Of a stretch of 23,066 bases of DNA, positions 1-7,014 are shown one piece after another (the first letter of the stretch is position 1; each line of letters begins with the position of its first letter). The notes beneath the pieces are model-generated. The model was not told the origin of the DNA. It worked only from the letters and a program-made list of their open reading frames with translations, and made no database searches. A program made the position numbers and the translations under genes. Origin of the DNA: JBFWVD01 sp050246915 (GTDB lineage: Bacteria; Actinomycetota; Acidimicrobiia; Acidimicrobiales; Ilumatobacteraceae); contig JBFWVD010000069.1 of the NCBI GenBank assembly GCA_050246915.1, positions 1-23,066 on the forward strand, in the 5' to 3' direction.

Positions 1-536
1 TGTGAGATGAAAGATTTGGTCGTGCCCGTATCCGGGTCGTACGAGTGGCGGAGAGCGGTTCCGATGTCGGTGCCGTACACGTGAATCGCAACGACGTTGG
101 ACTCACCGCCGCATGACACCGCGTGCACGTCGTCGTCCGACGTGCAGCACACCACCACGTCTCCGGCGCGCAGATCCCGTTCCTCGATCAAGACCGGGCC
201 GCTGCCGATGCGCGCCTCGTATCGCTGTTCTCGCTCGACCCCCGAGAGAACTCCGACGACGCCCCACGCCAGGTGGTCGTGGATCGGCGTTCGCTGACCG
301 ACGCCCCAGACCGCGACAGCGACGCTGAATGAGCCGTCATCGGCAACGTGGAGCGGATACATCGCATACTGATCCGAGCGCGGCATGTCGAATCCAGGGG
401 GAACAACAACGGGCGAAGCGAGCAAGCGCCGAAGTCCCTCAGCGACGCGCGCAGCTGTTTCCGCCTCGTCCAGCTTCGCGTCGACGGCGCCGGCGACATC
501 GTCGATGAACTCGCTGACACGGGCATCGATGGTCAT
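1..536 (-). CDS. Cupin-type thiol dioxygenase, cysteine / 3-mercaptopropionate dioxygenase family (partial)
   Basis: An open frame runs from ATG 536 to the left edge with no stop, so 178 codons are visible and the C-terminus is missing. The protein has the double-stranded beta-helix metal signature: PIHDHLAWGVVGVLSG around residues 84-99, and a third histidine in DDDVHAV, followed by VVAIHVYGTDIG. Cysteine dioxygenase-family enzymes bind Fe(II) with three histidines, two of them in an HxH pair. The HDH..WGVVG..G.E pattern and the IHVYG block resemble the Gln-type branch that includes 3-mercaptopropionate dioxygenase more than mammalian cysteine dioxygenase. The expected reaction is O2-dependent oxidation of a small thiol to a sulfinate; the exact substrate is not known. 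The start lies one base after the stop of the CoA-transferase gene, so the two are almost certainly co-transcribed. The family call is firm and the substrate is inference. Confidence 0.8.
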   Translation of the reverse strand, partial: MTIDARVSEFIDDVAGAVDAKLDEAETAARVAEGLRRLLASPVVVPPGFDMPRSDQYAMYPLHVADDGSFSVAVAVWGVGQRTPIHDHLAWGVVGVLSGVEREQRYEARIGSGPVLIEERDLRAGDVVVCCTSDDDVHAVSCGGESNVVAIHVYGTDIGTALRHSYDPDTGTTKSFIS

Positions 537-537
537 C

Positions 538-1704
538 TCAGTTCCTCCATGATTCGAGAACGTCGAGGAGCCTGTTGCCACCGGTGGGAGGCGGCGGCGA
601 GGTCGTCCGAGGAGAGCGACCGGACATCCTGACGGGGTACAGGAACGCTGGAGTTCGCCAGCCGCCAGCGAGCTCGACCTCGTCCAGCAATCCCCCGAAG
701 AGCACGTGCGGGTCCTCGAGGATCTCGGCGTACGTGTTGACCGGCCCGCATGGGATGCCCGCACTCTCCAGCACAGCGACCCACTCCGTGCACGACCGTC
801 TTCGCAGGATCGACTCGATCGAGTCCGCCAACTCTGCCTGGCGCTTCGCGCGAGCAAGCTGATCGGTGAAGCGCGGATCATGCGTCAGGTGTTCGGCGTT
901 GAGCACTTCGCACAGCAGTTCCCAGAGCCGTTCCGTGCCCGCGGCGATGGCGAGAGGGCGGTCAGCGGTTGCGAAGACCTGGTAGGGCGCATTTCGGGGA
1001 TGTGCCGAACCGAGTCGGACCGGTGTGCGCCCTGTTCCCCAGTACTCGCTGGTCTGCAGTGCGGACACGGCGAGCAGGCAGTCGAGCATCGAGCAGTCGA
1101 CATGGACTGAGTGGCCGCTCTCCCTGACCTGTGGCAAGAGCGATGCGACCGTGAACGCGGCATAGAGCCCAGCAACGAAATCACCAACCGGCACCCCGCA
1201 CTTGGAGGGCGGTCGTTCCGGTTCGCCCGTGACGCTCATCAGGCCGCTCATCGCCTGGATGATCACATCGAACGCCCCTCGGTCGCGGTATGGGCTCGTG
1301 AGTCCGAAGCCTGTGATGGAGCAGTACACGAGCCCTCGGTGACCAGCTGTGACAGCGGCATACCCGAGCCCCAAGCGCTCGAGGACGCCTGCGCGATAGT
1401 TCTCGACGACGACGTCAGCGGACTGACACAGCTCGAACACGGCGCTCTGCTGCGCAGGGTCTTTCAGGTCGGCGCGCACGCCCATCTTGTTGCGGTTCAG
1501 CGACACGAAGTTGAGGCTCTGCCGTTCGCCGCCGGCGTCGACGAACGGTGGCCACCCACGCATCCCGTCGCCTTCGGGCGACTCCACTTTGACCACGTCG
1601 GCACCGAGGTCAGCCAACAGCATGGTCGCGAACGGCGCGGCCGCGATGTGACCGAGCTCGATCACCCTGACACCGCTCAAGGGGCCGCGCAGGCTCGCCG
1701 TCAC
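538..1704 (-). CDS. Class III (CaiB/BaiF) CoA-transferase
   Basis: This is a family III CoA-transferase of about 388 residues, close to the usual 380-430. It has the N-terminal block LSGVRVIELGHIAAAPFATM, LADLGADVVKVESPEGD, LNRNKMGV, VVENYRAGVLERLG and SITGFG. The catalytic aspartate (equivalent to Asp169 of formyl-CoA transferase) should be Asp175 in the VGDFVAGLY motif. The C-terminus carries the typical AGIPCGPVNTYAEILEDP block. The enzyme moves CoA from a donor acyl-CoA to a free acid. I chose GTG 1704 because GGAG stands 9 bases before it; the frame stays open upstream to a TTG at 1740 that lacks a ribosome site. It is followed at one base by the thiol dioxygenase gene, which suggests a sulfur-containing acid (for example a sulfinate) as acceptor, by analogy with 3-sulfinopropionate CoA-transferase. 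It is divergent from an IclR gene, its probable regulator. Confidence 0.88.
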   Translation of the reverse strand: MTASLRGPLSGVRVIELGHIAAAPFATMLLADLGADVVKVESPEGDGMRGWPPFVDAGGERQSLNFVSLNRNKMGVRADLKDPAQQSAVFELCQSADVVVENYRAGVLERLGLGYAAVTAGHRGLVYCSITGFGLTSPYRDRGAFDVIIQAMSGLMSVTGEPERPPSKCGVPVGDFVAGLYAAFTVASLLPQVRESGHSVHVDCSMLDCLLAVSALQTSEYWGTGRTPVRLGSAHPRNAPYQVFATADRPLAIAAGTERLWELLCEVLNAEHLTHDPRFTDQLARAKRQAELADSIESILRRRSCTEWVAVLESAGIPCGPVNTYAEILEDPHVLFGGLLDEVELAGGWRTPAFLYPVRMSGRSPRTTSPPPPTGGNRLLDVLESWRN

Positions 1705-1931
1705 GCGGCGTGTCTCCGGTGAGCGCCTGATGGGCACCAAAGATCGGCACAGAATCCGATCACCATCGTTCGGTCCTCTTCAATCGCTCCAGTTCGCTCA
1801 GGTCAGTCCCGCCGGCGCCACCCCGGCGATCTCCGGCCGCCCCGAGCAGTCATGCGGGGCGCTCCGTCGGCTGCGACTCGGCGACCGCTGGTGGCAGCTC
1901 GCGACAGGTGCGAGGTCTTCGATCAAGGCGG

Positions 1932-2000
1932 GATGTGACATCGCTCGCCGAGTATCGCGAAAACATCACTATTGTGTCAATGGACATCACATAGTGATGT
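1932..2000. promoter_or_regulatory. Repeated ACATCAC operator half-sites before the IclR gene
   Basis: Three related elements lie in the divergent region. GATGTGACATC is a perfect 5-bp palindrome at 1932-1942. ACATCAC at 1963-1969 is followed by TAT and a degenerate second arm. A clean inverted repeat ACATCAC-ATA-GTGATGT sits at 1984-2000. The two ACATCAC half-sites begin exactly 21 bp apart, about two helical turns, so bound dimers would sit on the same face. The last palindrome covers the ATG at 1997. Autoregulation by IclR and control of the divergent CoA-transferase operon are inferred from position. Confidence 0.55.
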
Positions 2001-2725
2001 ATGATCGTTCCGTGTTGACGACCCTCAATCGCGGTCTCGCGCTCCTCGAGGCCCTCGCGGACGGTCCTCGCACCGCACGTGAGCTGGCGCAGAAGATCGA
2101 TCTTCCGCGGCAAACCGCCTACCGTCTTGCAGCCACTCTCGTCTCGTGCGGATGGGTTTCGCTCGAGCCCAGGACGAACACCTATGCCTTGACGAGGCGC
2201 GCTTGGTCGGTCGCGACGCAGGCCGACCGGAGCTCGGACTTGGTCGACGCGTGGCATGAGACGGTGCGGTCTCTGGCCGAACTGGGCGACACGGTGCACC
2301 TGGCCGTGTACGAGGCCGGCGAGGTGCTCTATGTCGACAAGGCCGAGGGCAGCCACCCGGTCCGGGCGTACACGCAACTGGGCGGACGCGCCCCTGCCCA
2401 TTGTGTTGCAACTGGGAAGGTCCTGCTCGCATTCGCGTCACCGACCGAGCGCGAACGGGTGCTTGGCGGCCCGCTGCTGCGGCCTACAGAGCGCTCGATC
2501 GCGGACCCGCGACACCTCGAATCGCACCTCGCTCAGATCTCAGAGGACGGCTTCGCCGTCAACATCGGTGAATGGCGACCGGACGTCGGTGGTATCGCAG
2601 TACCCGTTCGATCCTGCAACGGTTCAGTGGTCGCGGCCATCGGCTATTCCGCCCCGATCGAGCGGATCACGAGTCGTCGCGAGGAATTGTTGGCTGCACT
2701 GCGCCGGGCCGTCGCTCGCGCGTGA
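1997..2725 (+). CDS. IclR-family transcriptional regulator
   Basis: The 242-residue protein has the standard IclR layout. The N-terminal winged helix-turn-helix spans about residues 8-65: VLTTLNRGLALLEALADGP, then ARELAQKIDLPRQTAYRLAATL, then a GWV wing. The effector domain (residues 80-240) contains HLAVYEAGEVLYVDKAEG, HCVATGKVLLAFA and a C-terminal GGIAVPVR..NGSVVAAIGYSAP. Members bind small organic acids and control catabolic operons. Length fits the family. The start is uncertain: ATG 1997 and GTG 2012 are both possible and neither has a clear ribosome site. TATGAT at 2000-2005 could be a -10 box, which would make GTG 2012 a leaderless start. The frame is also open far upstream, but those codons lack family similarity. 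It is divergent from the CoA-transferase/thiol dioxygenase pair, its most likely target. Confidence 0.9.
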   Translation: MYDRSVLTTLNRGLALLEALADGPRTARELAQKIDLPRQTAYRLAATLVSCGWVSLEPRTNTYALTRRAWSVATQADRSSDLVDAWHETVRSLAELGDTVHLAVYEAGEVLYVDKAEGSHPVRAYTQLGGRAPAHCVATGKVLLAFASPTERERVLGGPLLRPTERSIADPRHLESHLAQISEDGFAVNIGEWRPDVGGIAVPVRSCNGSVVAAIGYSAPIERITSRREELLAALRRAVARA

Positions 2726-2859
2726 TATCGATGGAAGTCCGGCTCACCGAGCATGCTGCTTTTCGATCGTGTAGCGCGCAGTACAAGTCCGGCAATCGCT
2801 TCGTGGCCGAGTTGCGTGGGGATCGCGATCGCTCGACGTGACCCCGCCACGCGCGAGCC

Positions 2860-2897
2860 TTGTATGGCATCATACGTATCTGTATGCTTCCATACAA
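2860..2897. promoter_or_regulatory. Tandem TTGTATG-N4-CATACAA operator with overlapping promoter
   Basis: Two 18-bp inverted repeats stand side by side: TTGTATGgcatCATACGT at 2860-2877 and CTGTATGcttcCATACAA at 2880-2897. The outer arms also form an 8-bp inverted repeat, TTGTATGG with CCATACAA. A sigma70-like promoter lies inside them: TTGTAT at 2860-2865 and TATGCT at 2883-2888, 17 bp apart. A bound regulator would block transcription of the CoA-transferase/MarR operon. The same palindrome recurs before the thiolase at 5690-5707. The MarR protein encoded in this operon is the most likely binder (inference). Confidence 0.65.
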
Positions 2898-2965
2898 GAT
2901 GCGACGATGATGCATCGGACAGGTGACGTACCAGTCCACAGACATCGAGGTGCAGGAGGCAAGCG

Positions 2966-4129
2966 ATGGAACCATCGTCAGAATCGCGCAGGTCGCTGGA
3001 CGAGAACTCCGAGAAGCAGATTCAGGCGGGCGTCGCGGTCGAGCTGCCGCTCGCCGGCATCCGCGTGATCGAAGCGGGTGCATACATCACTGCGCCGTTT
3101 TCGGCTCTGATGCTTGCTCAGTTGGGAGCACACGTCGTCAAGATCGAGCCGCCGCGCGGTGACCCGTTCCGGCGTTTCTACCACCGTTATCGGGGTCTCA
3201 GCGCGGCTTGGGTCAATGTGAACCAAGGCAAGGACATTGTGTCCCTCGATCTGAAATCCGCGGCAGGCCAGGAAGCGCTCCGGGCGATGCTCTCGGACAC
3301 GGATGTGTTCGTCCAGAACTGGCGCCCGGGTGTGGCAGAGTCGTTCGGATTGAACGCCGAGCAGCTCGTGAGGGACTACTCGCGACTCGTGTTCGTGTCC
3401 ATCAGCGGGTTCGGTGCCACGGGCCCGCGAGCAGCTGGTCCGGTGTTCGACACCATCCTCCAGGCCACGAGCGGGATGTCCGTCCTCGAATCGAGAACCG
3501 AAAGTCCGACGGTGCTCCGCTCGTACCTCGCGGACAAGATCACGGCGATGTATGGCGTGCAGGCGATCTTGTCCGCGCTCGTTCGTCGCGACCGCACTGG
3601 GCTGGGTGGACATGTCGAGATCGCAATGCTCGACGCGATGGCGCACTTCAACTTCCCAGACCTCTTCCAGGAGCGCACGTTCATCGATGACGAATTGCGA
3701 CCGGTGACGCCGCCCCCGACACCTGCCATTCTGAGGACCGTCGACGGGCACGTGTGCATCGCTCCGGTGCAGGGCCGGCAAATCGCTGCGGCCGTCTCGT
3801 GCCTCGGTCATCCCGAGTGGATCAGCAAACTGAAAGCGATCGGCTCCGGGGCCGAGCTGATCGCTGAGCTCGTGCGACTCGCCGAACCCGAGACTCGACT
3901 GCTGACGTCCGACGAGTGCGTGCAACGGTTCAGCGACGCTGATGTACCGGCGACGCGCGTCCTGACCCCGGACGAGCACCTCGTCGACAAGCAGACTCTT
4001 CACAACGGTTTGTACGATGAAGTTCCCACCGCTTTCGGTCGCATCCGTCGGGTCCGTCACCCGATGCTCATCGACGGCACGACGCTTCCGCATCTCGCGC
4101 CGCTCTCCGAGAGCCCGGTCGCTGAGTAG
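2966..4129 (+). CDS. Class III (CaiB/BaiF) CoA-transferase, second copy
   Basis: The 387-residue protein carries the family blocks LAGIRVIEAGAYITAPFSALML, LAQLGAHVVKIEPPRGDPFR, VNVNQGKDIVSLDLK, VFVQNWRPGVAESFGL and SISGFGATGP. The catalytic aspartate is expected at Asp190 in YLADKITAMYGVQ, followed by GGHVEIAMLDAMAHF. ATG 2966 is well supported: AGGAGG at 2954-2959 precedes it by 6 bases. It differs widely from the first CoA-transferase, so it is not a recent duplicate and probably uses another acid. About 28 residues precede the conserved fold. It heads an operon with the MarR gene, which starts one base after its stop, and lies before BKACE and thiolase genes. It is therefore a good candidate for activating the acid that these enzymes cleave. 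The transcript should start near the tandem operator at 2860-2897. Confidence 0.9.
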   Translation: MEPSSESRRSLDENSEKQIQAGVAVELPLAGIRVIEAGAYITAPFSALMLAQLGAHVVKIEPPRGDPFRRFYHRYRGLSAAWVNVNQGKDIVSLDLKSAAGQEALRAMLSDTDVFVQNWRPGVAESFGLNAEQLVRDYSRLVFVSISGFGATGPRAAGPVFDTILQATSGMSVLESRTESPTVLRSYLADKITAMYGVQAILSALVRRDRTGLGGHVEIAMLDAMAHFNFPDLFQERTFIDDELRPVTPPPTPAILRTVDGHVCIAPVQGRQIAAAVSCLGHPEWISKLKAIGSGAELIAELVRLAEPETRLLTSDECVQRFSDADVPATRVLTPDEHLVDKQTLHNGLYDEVPTAFGRIRRVRHPMLIDGTTLPHLAPLSESPVAE

Positions 4130-4130
4130 G

Positions 4131-4649
4131 ATGACCTCGGCCGTACCAGAACCGACGAAGCGCCAGCCCCGAACGGGCTCGTCGACCTTCGTCGTCGGGC
4201 ACGAGCTGGATGCGCCCAGCTGGCGCCGAGTCGAGTCGACACTCATGGCGACGTCGCGTGCTTTGCGCCGCGCCTACGATGACGCGCTTCAGGAGACCGG
4301 GCTCAACCAGTCTGAGGCCAGCGTTCTGGCCCTCCTGGCGGAAGAGGGCTCGCTGAGCCAAACAGCAGTGGCTCACCGCATCGGCATGCGGCGCGCCGCT
4401 GCGGGCACGATCGTGGAGAAGCTCGAGGGCCTGGGACTGGTCCGTCGTTCGCCCGACCCGACCGATGGACGGATCCGTCTGCTGTCGTTGACGGACAAGT
4501 CGAGGCCCTTTGTGCGGCGCATCCTCCAAATCGACACGGTCCTACGGCAGCAACTGCGATCAGGCATCAGTCGAGACGAACGCAAGAGCTTGGCGATGAC
4601 CCTCGAGCAGATCCGGGCGAACCTCGCAAAGCTCGACGCGCGACTCTGA
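4131..4649 (+). CDS. MarR-family transcriptional regulator
   Basis: A 172-residue MarR-type winged-helix protein. Helices around residues 38-62 lead to LNQSEASVLALLAEEG; the recognition region is LSQTAVAHRIGMRRAAAGTIVEKLEGLGLV, followed by the wing RRSPDPTDGRIRLLSLTDKSR, which is diagnostic for the family. A C-terminal helix (ISRDERKSLAMTLEQIRANLAKL) completes the dimerisation domain. I chose ATG 4131, one base after the CoA-transferase stop; ATG 4243 is a shorter alternative that would still keep the core. MarR proteins usually repress nearby genes and release DNA when they bind a small aromatic or acyl-CoA ligand. The palindromes at 2860-2897 and 5690-5707 have the size of MarR sites and flank its operon, so autoregulation and thiolase control are likely (inference). 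Confidence 0.88.
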   Translation: MTSAVPEPTKRQPRTGSSTFVVGHELDAPSWRRVESTLMATSRALRRAYDDALQETGLNQSEASVLALLAEEGSLSQTAVAHRIGMRRAAAGTIVEKLEGLGLVRRSPDPTDGRIRLLSLTDKSRPFVRRILQIDTVLRQQLRSGISRDERKSLAMTLEQIRANLAKLDARL

Positions 4650-4674
4650 TCTCGAGGGCTGGACGGTCACCGTG

Positions 4675-4694
4675 AAGTAAGAATATACTTACTT
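4675..4694. promoter_or_regulatory. AAGTAAG-N6-CTTACTT palindrome and -10 box before the BKACE gene
   Basis: A perfect inverted repeat of 7-bp arms (AAGTAAG at 4675-4681, CTTACTT at 4688-4694) surrounds a strong -10 hexamer, TATACT at 4685-4690. No good -35 is seen 17 bp upstream. The layout suggests a repressor that covers the promoter of the BKACE gene. The half-site recurs at 9291 and 12595 with different spacing. Confidence 0.55.
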
Positions 4695-4721
4695 AGGCGC
4701 GGCCGGCCTGATGGAGGGGTG

Positions 4722-5675
4722 ATGGTGCCAACGAGCCTGTTCGATCGTGGAAAGGTTCTGATCACCGTTGGCTTGAACGAGTCAGTCTCGAAAGCCGTCG
4801 CACCACACGTTCCCTACGGACCGGAGGAGGTCGCCCAAGCTGCCGCTGACTGCGCGACCGCAGGAGCTGCCGGCGTGCACGTGCACGCTCGACGCGCGGA
4901 CGGGTCGCAAGACATGCGCGGGAGCCAGATCTACCGAAAGGCGCTGAGCCTGACCGCCAGCATGTGTGACGTCGTCATGTGGACGACGGGATACAGCACG
5001 CTTGCAGACCCCACTGACCTCGATGATCTTCCGCATCAGTGGGAGCTGGTGGACGATCCGCCTGACGGCGCTGGGCTCGAGTTCGGCTGCTTCGATGCAT
5101 TCCGGATTGGGTCCCGTCCAGCGTGGTCTTCTGCTGAAGGTCGCTTCATGCCTATCGGAGACGATTGGACCGTCGATAGGACCGGCACGTACAACACGCC
5201 GAGAGTGTTGGCAGAGATGCTTCGCCGGCGACTGTCGCCGGTGTTCTGCTGTTACGACTTCGCGGATGCTCGTTGGGCATCGTGTGCGATGCGGGCTGGG
5301 GTCCTTCCGGACCCGACCTTCGTGCAGCTGCACATCTTCGCGGAGACGATGATCGGACCATCTGCGACGGTCGCCAACCTCGACGCCTTCGTCTCCGAGG
5401 CGAGGGTAGAAGCTCGTCCAGAGGTGTCGTTCGTCGGCTTCCAGTTTCCGACTCGACACGCGTACGAGAACATGCTCCGCGAGGCGTTGTCTCGTGGGTG
5501 CCACGTACGAGTCGGAATCGGCGACGCAGGCGCCTTGTATCCCGACTGGACCAATGCCGACGTCGTCAGTCGAGCAGTGGAGATTGTGCAGTCGATGGGG
5601 CTCGAGCCCGCCACGCCCGCTGAGATGCGGCAGCAGTTTCTCCGAGTGTTCTCCGATCGAACGCCGACGACGTGA
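4722..5675 (+). CDS. BKACE-type beta-keto acid cleavage enzyme (DUF849 family)
   Basis: The 317-residue protein has the BKACE (DUF849, PF05853) fold signature: KVLITVGLNESVSK..PHVPYGPEEVAQAA, then GAAGVHVHAR with the metal-binding pair His53 and His55. These enzymes use Zn(II) and acetyl-CoA to cleave a beta-keto acid into acetoacetate and a new acyl-CoA; the founding member is Kce of lysine fermentation. The C-terminal motif is normally RVGLED, whose Glu is the third zinc ligand. Here it reads VRVGIGDAG: Arg263 and Asp268 are kept but Gly267 replaces that Glu. This may mark a subfamily with altered metal binding. GGAGG at 4713-4717 supports ATG 4722; GTG 4719 and GTG 4725 are alternatives. 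It lies between MarR and thiolase genes, consistent with end-stage cleavage of an activated keto acid. Substrate is unknown. Confidence 0.85.
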   Translation: MVPTSLFDRGKVLITVGLNESVSKAVAPHVPYGPEEVAQAAADCATAGAAGVHVHARRADGSQDMRGSQIYRKALSLTASMCDVVMWTTGYSTLADPTDLDDLPHQWELVDDPPDGAGLEFGCFDAFRIGSRPAWSSAEGRFMPIGDDWTVDRTGTYNTPRVLAEMLRRRLSPVFCCYDFADARWASCAMRAGVLPDPTFVQLHIFAETMIGPSATVANLDAFVSEARVEARPEVSFVGFQFPTRHAYENMLREALSRGCHVRVGIGDAGALYPDWTNADVVSRAVEIVQSMGLEPATPAEMRQQFLRVFSDRTPTT

Positions 5676-5689
5676 TCCGTTCGGTCGGG

Positions 5690-5707
5690 TTGTATGAAGA
5701 CATACAA
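5690..5707. promoter_or_regulatory. Operator palindrome before the thiolase gene
   Basis: A perfect inverted repeat, TTGTATGaagaCATACAA, lies 14 bases after the BKACE stop. It is the ideal form of the two imperfect copies at 2860-2897, with the same 4-base spacer. An ATG at 5694 falls inside it and is therefore an unlikely start. A weak promoter, TTCGGT (5680-5685) and TACAAA (5703-5708), could give a very short leader before ATG 5718. Confidence 0.6.
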
Positions 5708-5717
5708 ATCTGCGAGC

Positions 5718-6887
5718 ATGTCTGACATGATTCGGACCCCTCGTGAAGTGGTCATTGTTTCTGCCGTGCGCACGCCGTTCGGCAGACGTGGTGGTGCACT
5801 CAGCGGCTCGCACGCTCTCGACCTTCTCGGCCTCGTCCAACGAGCCGTTCTTGACGCACAGAACGTCGATCCGACGATCGTTGGCCAAGTCGTCGGAGGG
5901 TGCGTCGGTCAAGTGGGCATGCAGAGCATGAACGTTGCGAGAACCGCTTGGCTCAGTGCCGGTCTTCCGGAGCGCGTTCCTGCGTCGACCATCGACTCGC
6001 AGTGCGGTTCGTCTCAACAGGCCTCGACACTGACGTTCGGTCTGATCGCAGGTGGCGTGATCGACGTTGGACTCGCCTGCGGAGTCGAGGTGATGAGTCG
6101 TGTGCCGATGGGAGCGACGACCCCGAAAGACCCGGATGTGGGCAAGCCCATCAACCGCGCCTATTGGCAGCACCACGAGTTCACCACGCAATTCGAGGGG
6201 GCGGAGCGGATCGCCGACAAGTGGGCCATCTCCCGTGAGATGTGTGATGCGTTCGGCAAGACATCGCAAGACCGCGCTGCCAAGGCCTGGAATGAGGGTC
6301 GCTTCGATACGCAGATCGTCGAGGTGCCGCTCGGAGAGGGAGTGAACCTCACACGTGACGAAGGGCTGCGTCCGACATCGCTCGAAGGGCTGGCCTCACT
6401 CAAGCCGGCCGGCCGCCCCGATGGCGTGCACACGGCGGGTACGTCGAGCCAGATCGCCGATGGTGCGTCGGCCGTGTTGATGATGACGAGAGAGCGTGCG
6501 GACGCGCTCGGCATGAGATCGATGGCGAGCGTCGTCGACGTGACGTTCGTCGGGTGTGATCCCGTGCTCATGCTCGAAGGACCGATTCCAGCGACGCGCA
6601 AGCTGCTCGCCGACAACAAGCTGACGGTCGACGACGTCGACGTGTTCGAGATCAACGAGGCCTTCGCCTCAGTGGTGTTGGCCTGGGAACGAGAGCTCTG
6701 GCCCGATATGGAACGGGTCAACCCGAACGGTGGCGCGATCGCGCACGGGCACCCTCTCGGAGGGACGGGCACGGCACTCATCACCAAGGCAGTGCACGAG
6801 TTGCAGCGTACGGATCGCGAGCACGCTCTCGTGACGATGTGTTGTGGCGGCGGCCTCGGCACCGGAACATTGCTGCGTCGAACCTGA
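5718..6887 (+). CDS. Thiolase (acetyl-CoA acyltransferase family)
   Basis: A complete 389-residue thiolase. The acyl-accepting cysteine is Cys96 in TIDSQCGSSQQA. The NEAFA motif starts near residue 313, His345 lies in GGAIAHGHPLGGTGT and the second cysteine, Cys375, in MCCGGGLGTG. All catalytic residues are present. The enzyme cleaves a 3-ketoacyl-CoA with CoA, releasing acetyl-CoA or propionyl-CoA, or runs in reverse. The start is chosen at ATG 5718 because the earlier ATG 5694 lies within an operator palindrome; ATG 5727 is another option. The conserved region begins at VVIVSAVRTPFG. It follows BKACE and precedes an SDR and an acyl-CoA dehydrogenase on the same strand, which together make a beta-oxidation-like set. 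The operator indicates separate or additional control by the MarR-type regulator. Confidence 0.93.
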   Translation: MSDMIRTPREVVIVSAVRTPFGRRGGALSGSHALDLLGLVQRAVLDAQNVDPTIVGQVVGGCVGQVGMQSMNVARTAWLSAGLPERVPASTIDSQCGSSQQASTLTFGLIAGGVIDVGLACGVEVMSRVPMGATTPKDPDVGKPINRAYWQHHEFTTQFEGAERIADKWAISREMCDAFGKTSQDRAAKAWNEGRFDTQIVEVPLGEGVNLTRDEGLRPTSLEGLASLKPAGRPDGVHTAGTSSQIADGASAVLMMTRERADALGMRSMASVVDVTFVGCDPVLMLEGPIPATRKLLADNKLTVDDVDVFEINEAFASVVLAWERELWPDMERVNPNGGAIAHGHPLGGTGTALITKAVHELQRTDREHALVTMCCGGGLGTGTLLRRT

Positions 6888-6900
6888 GCGGAGAGGAAGA

Positions 6901-7014
6901 GATGTGCACGTATCACATCGCAGGAGTGTCGACAGTCGCTACTGCGACCGAGCTCGCGAACGACGATGAACAGGTGGCACGGTGGTTGACAGCGTCACAT
7001 CGCTCTTCGATCTG
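6901..7014 (+). CDS. Small ORF of 37 codons, possible gene remnant
   Basis: A short frame starts at ATG 6901, just after the purine-rich GGAGAGGAAGAG that ends 14 bases after the thiolase stop. It encodes MCTYHIAGVSTVATATELA and a further 18 residues, and overlaps the first 33 bases of the SDR gene in another frame. The ribosome site is better than that of the SDR. MCTYH recalls the N-terminus of a small actinobacterial family that begins MCTY, so this may be a truncated relic, but the match is too short to name. It could also serve to couple translation of the SDR. Function unknown. Confidence 0.3.

Noticed and set aside
2731..2841. Short frame beginning MEVRLTEHAAF after the IclR gene
   Set aside because: No ribosome site and no family resemblance; the stretch is more likely untranslated.
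2978..4246. Minus-strand open frame opposite the second CoA-transferase
   Set aside because: No recognisable domain; the opposite strand carries a complete CoA-transferase with a ribosome site.
4782..6269. Long open frame on the minus strand (495 codons) opposite BKACE and thiolase
   Set aside because: It is rich in Arg and His with no fold signature, and lies opposite two well-supported genes; a shadow of high GC content.
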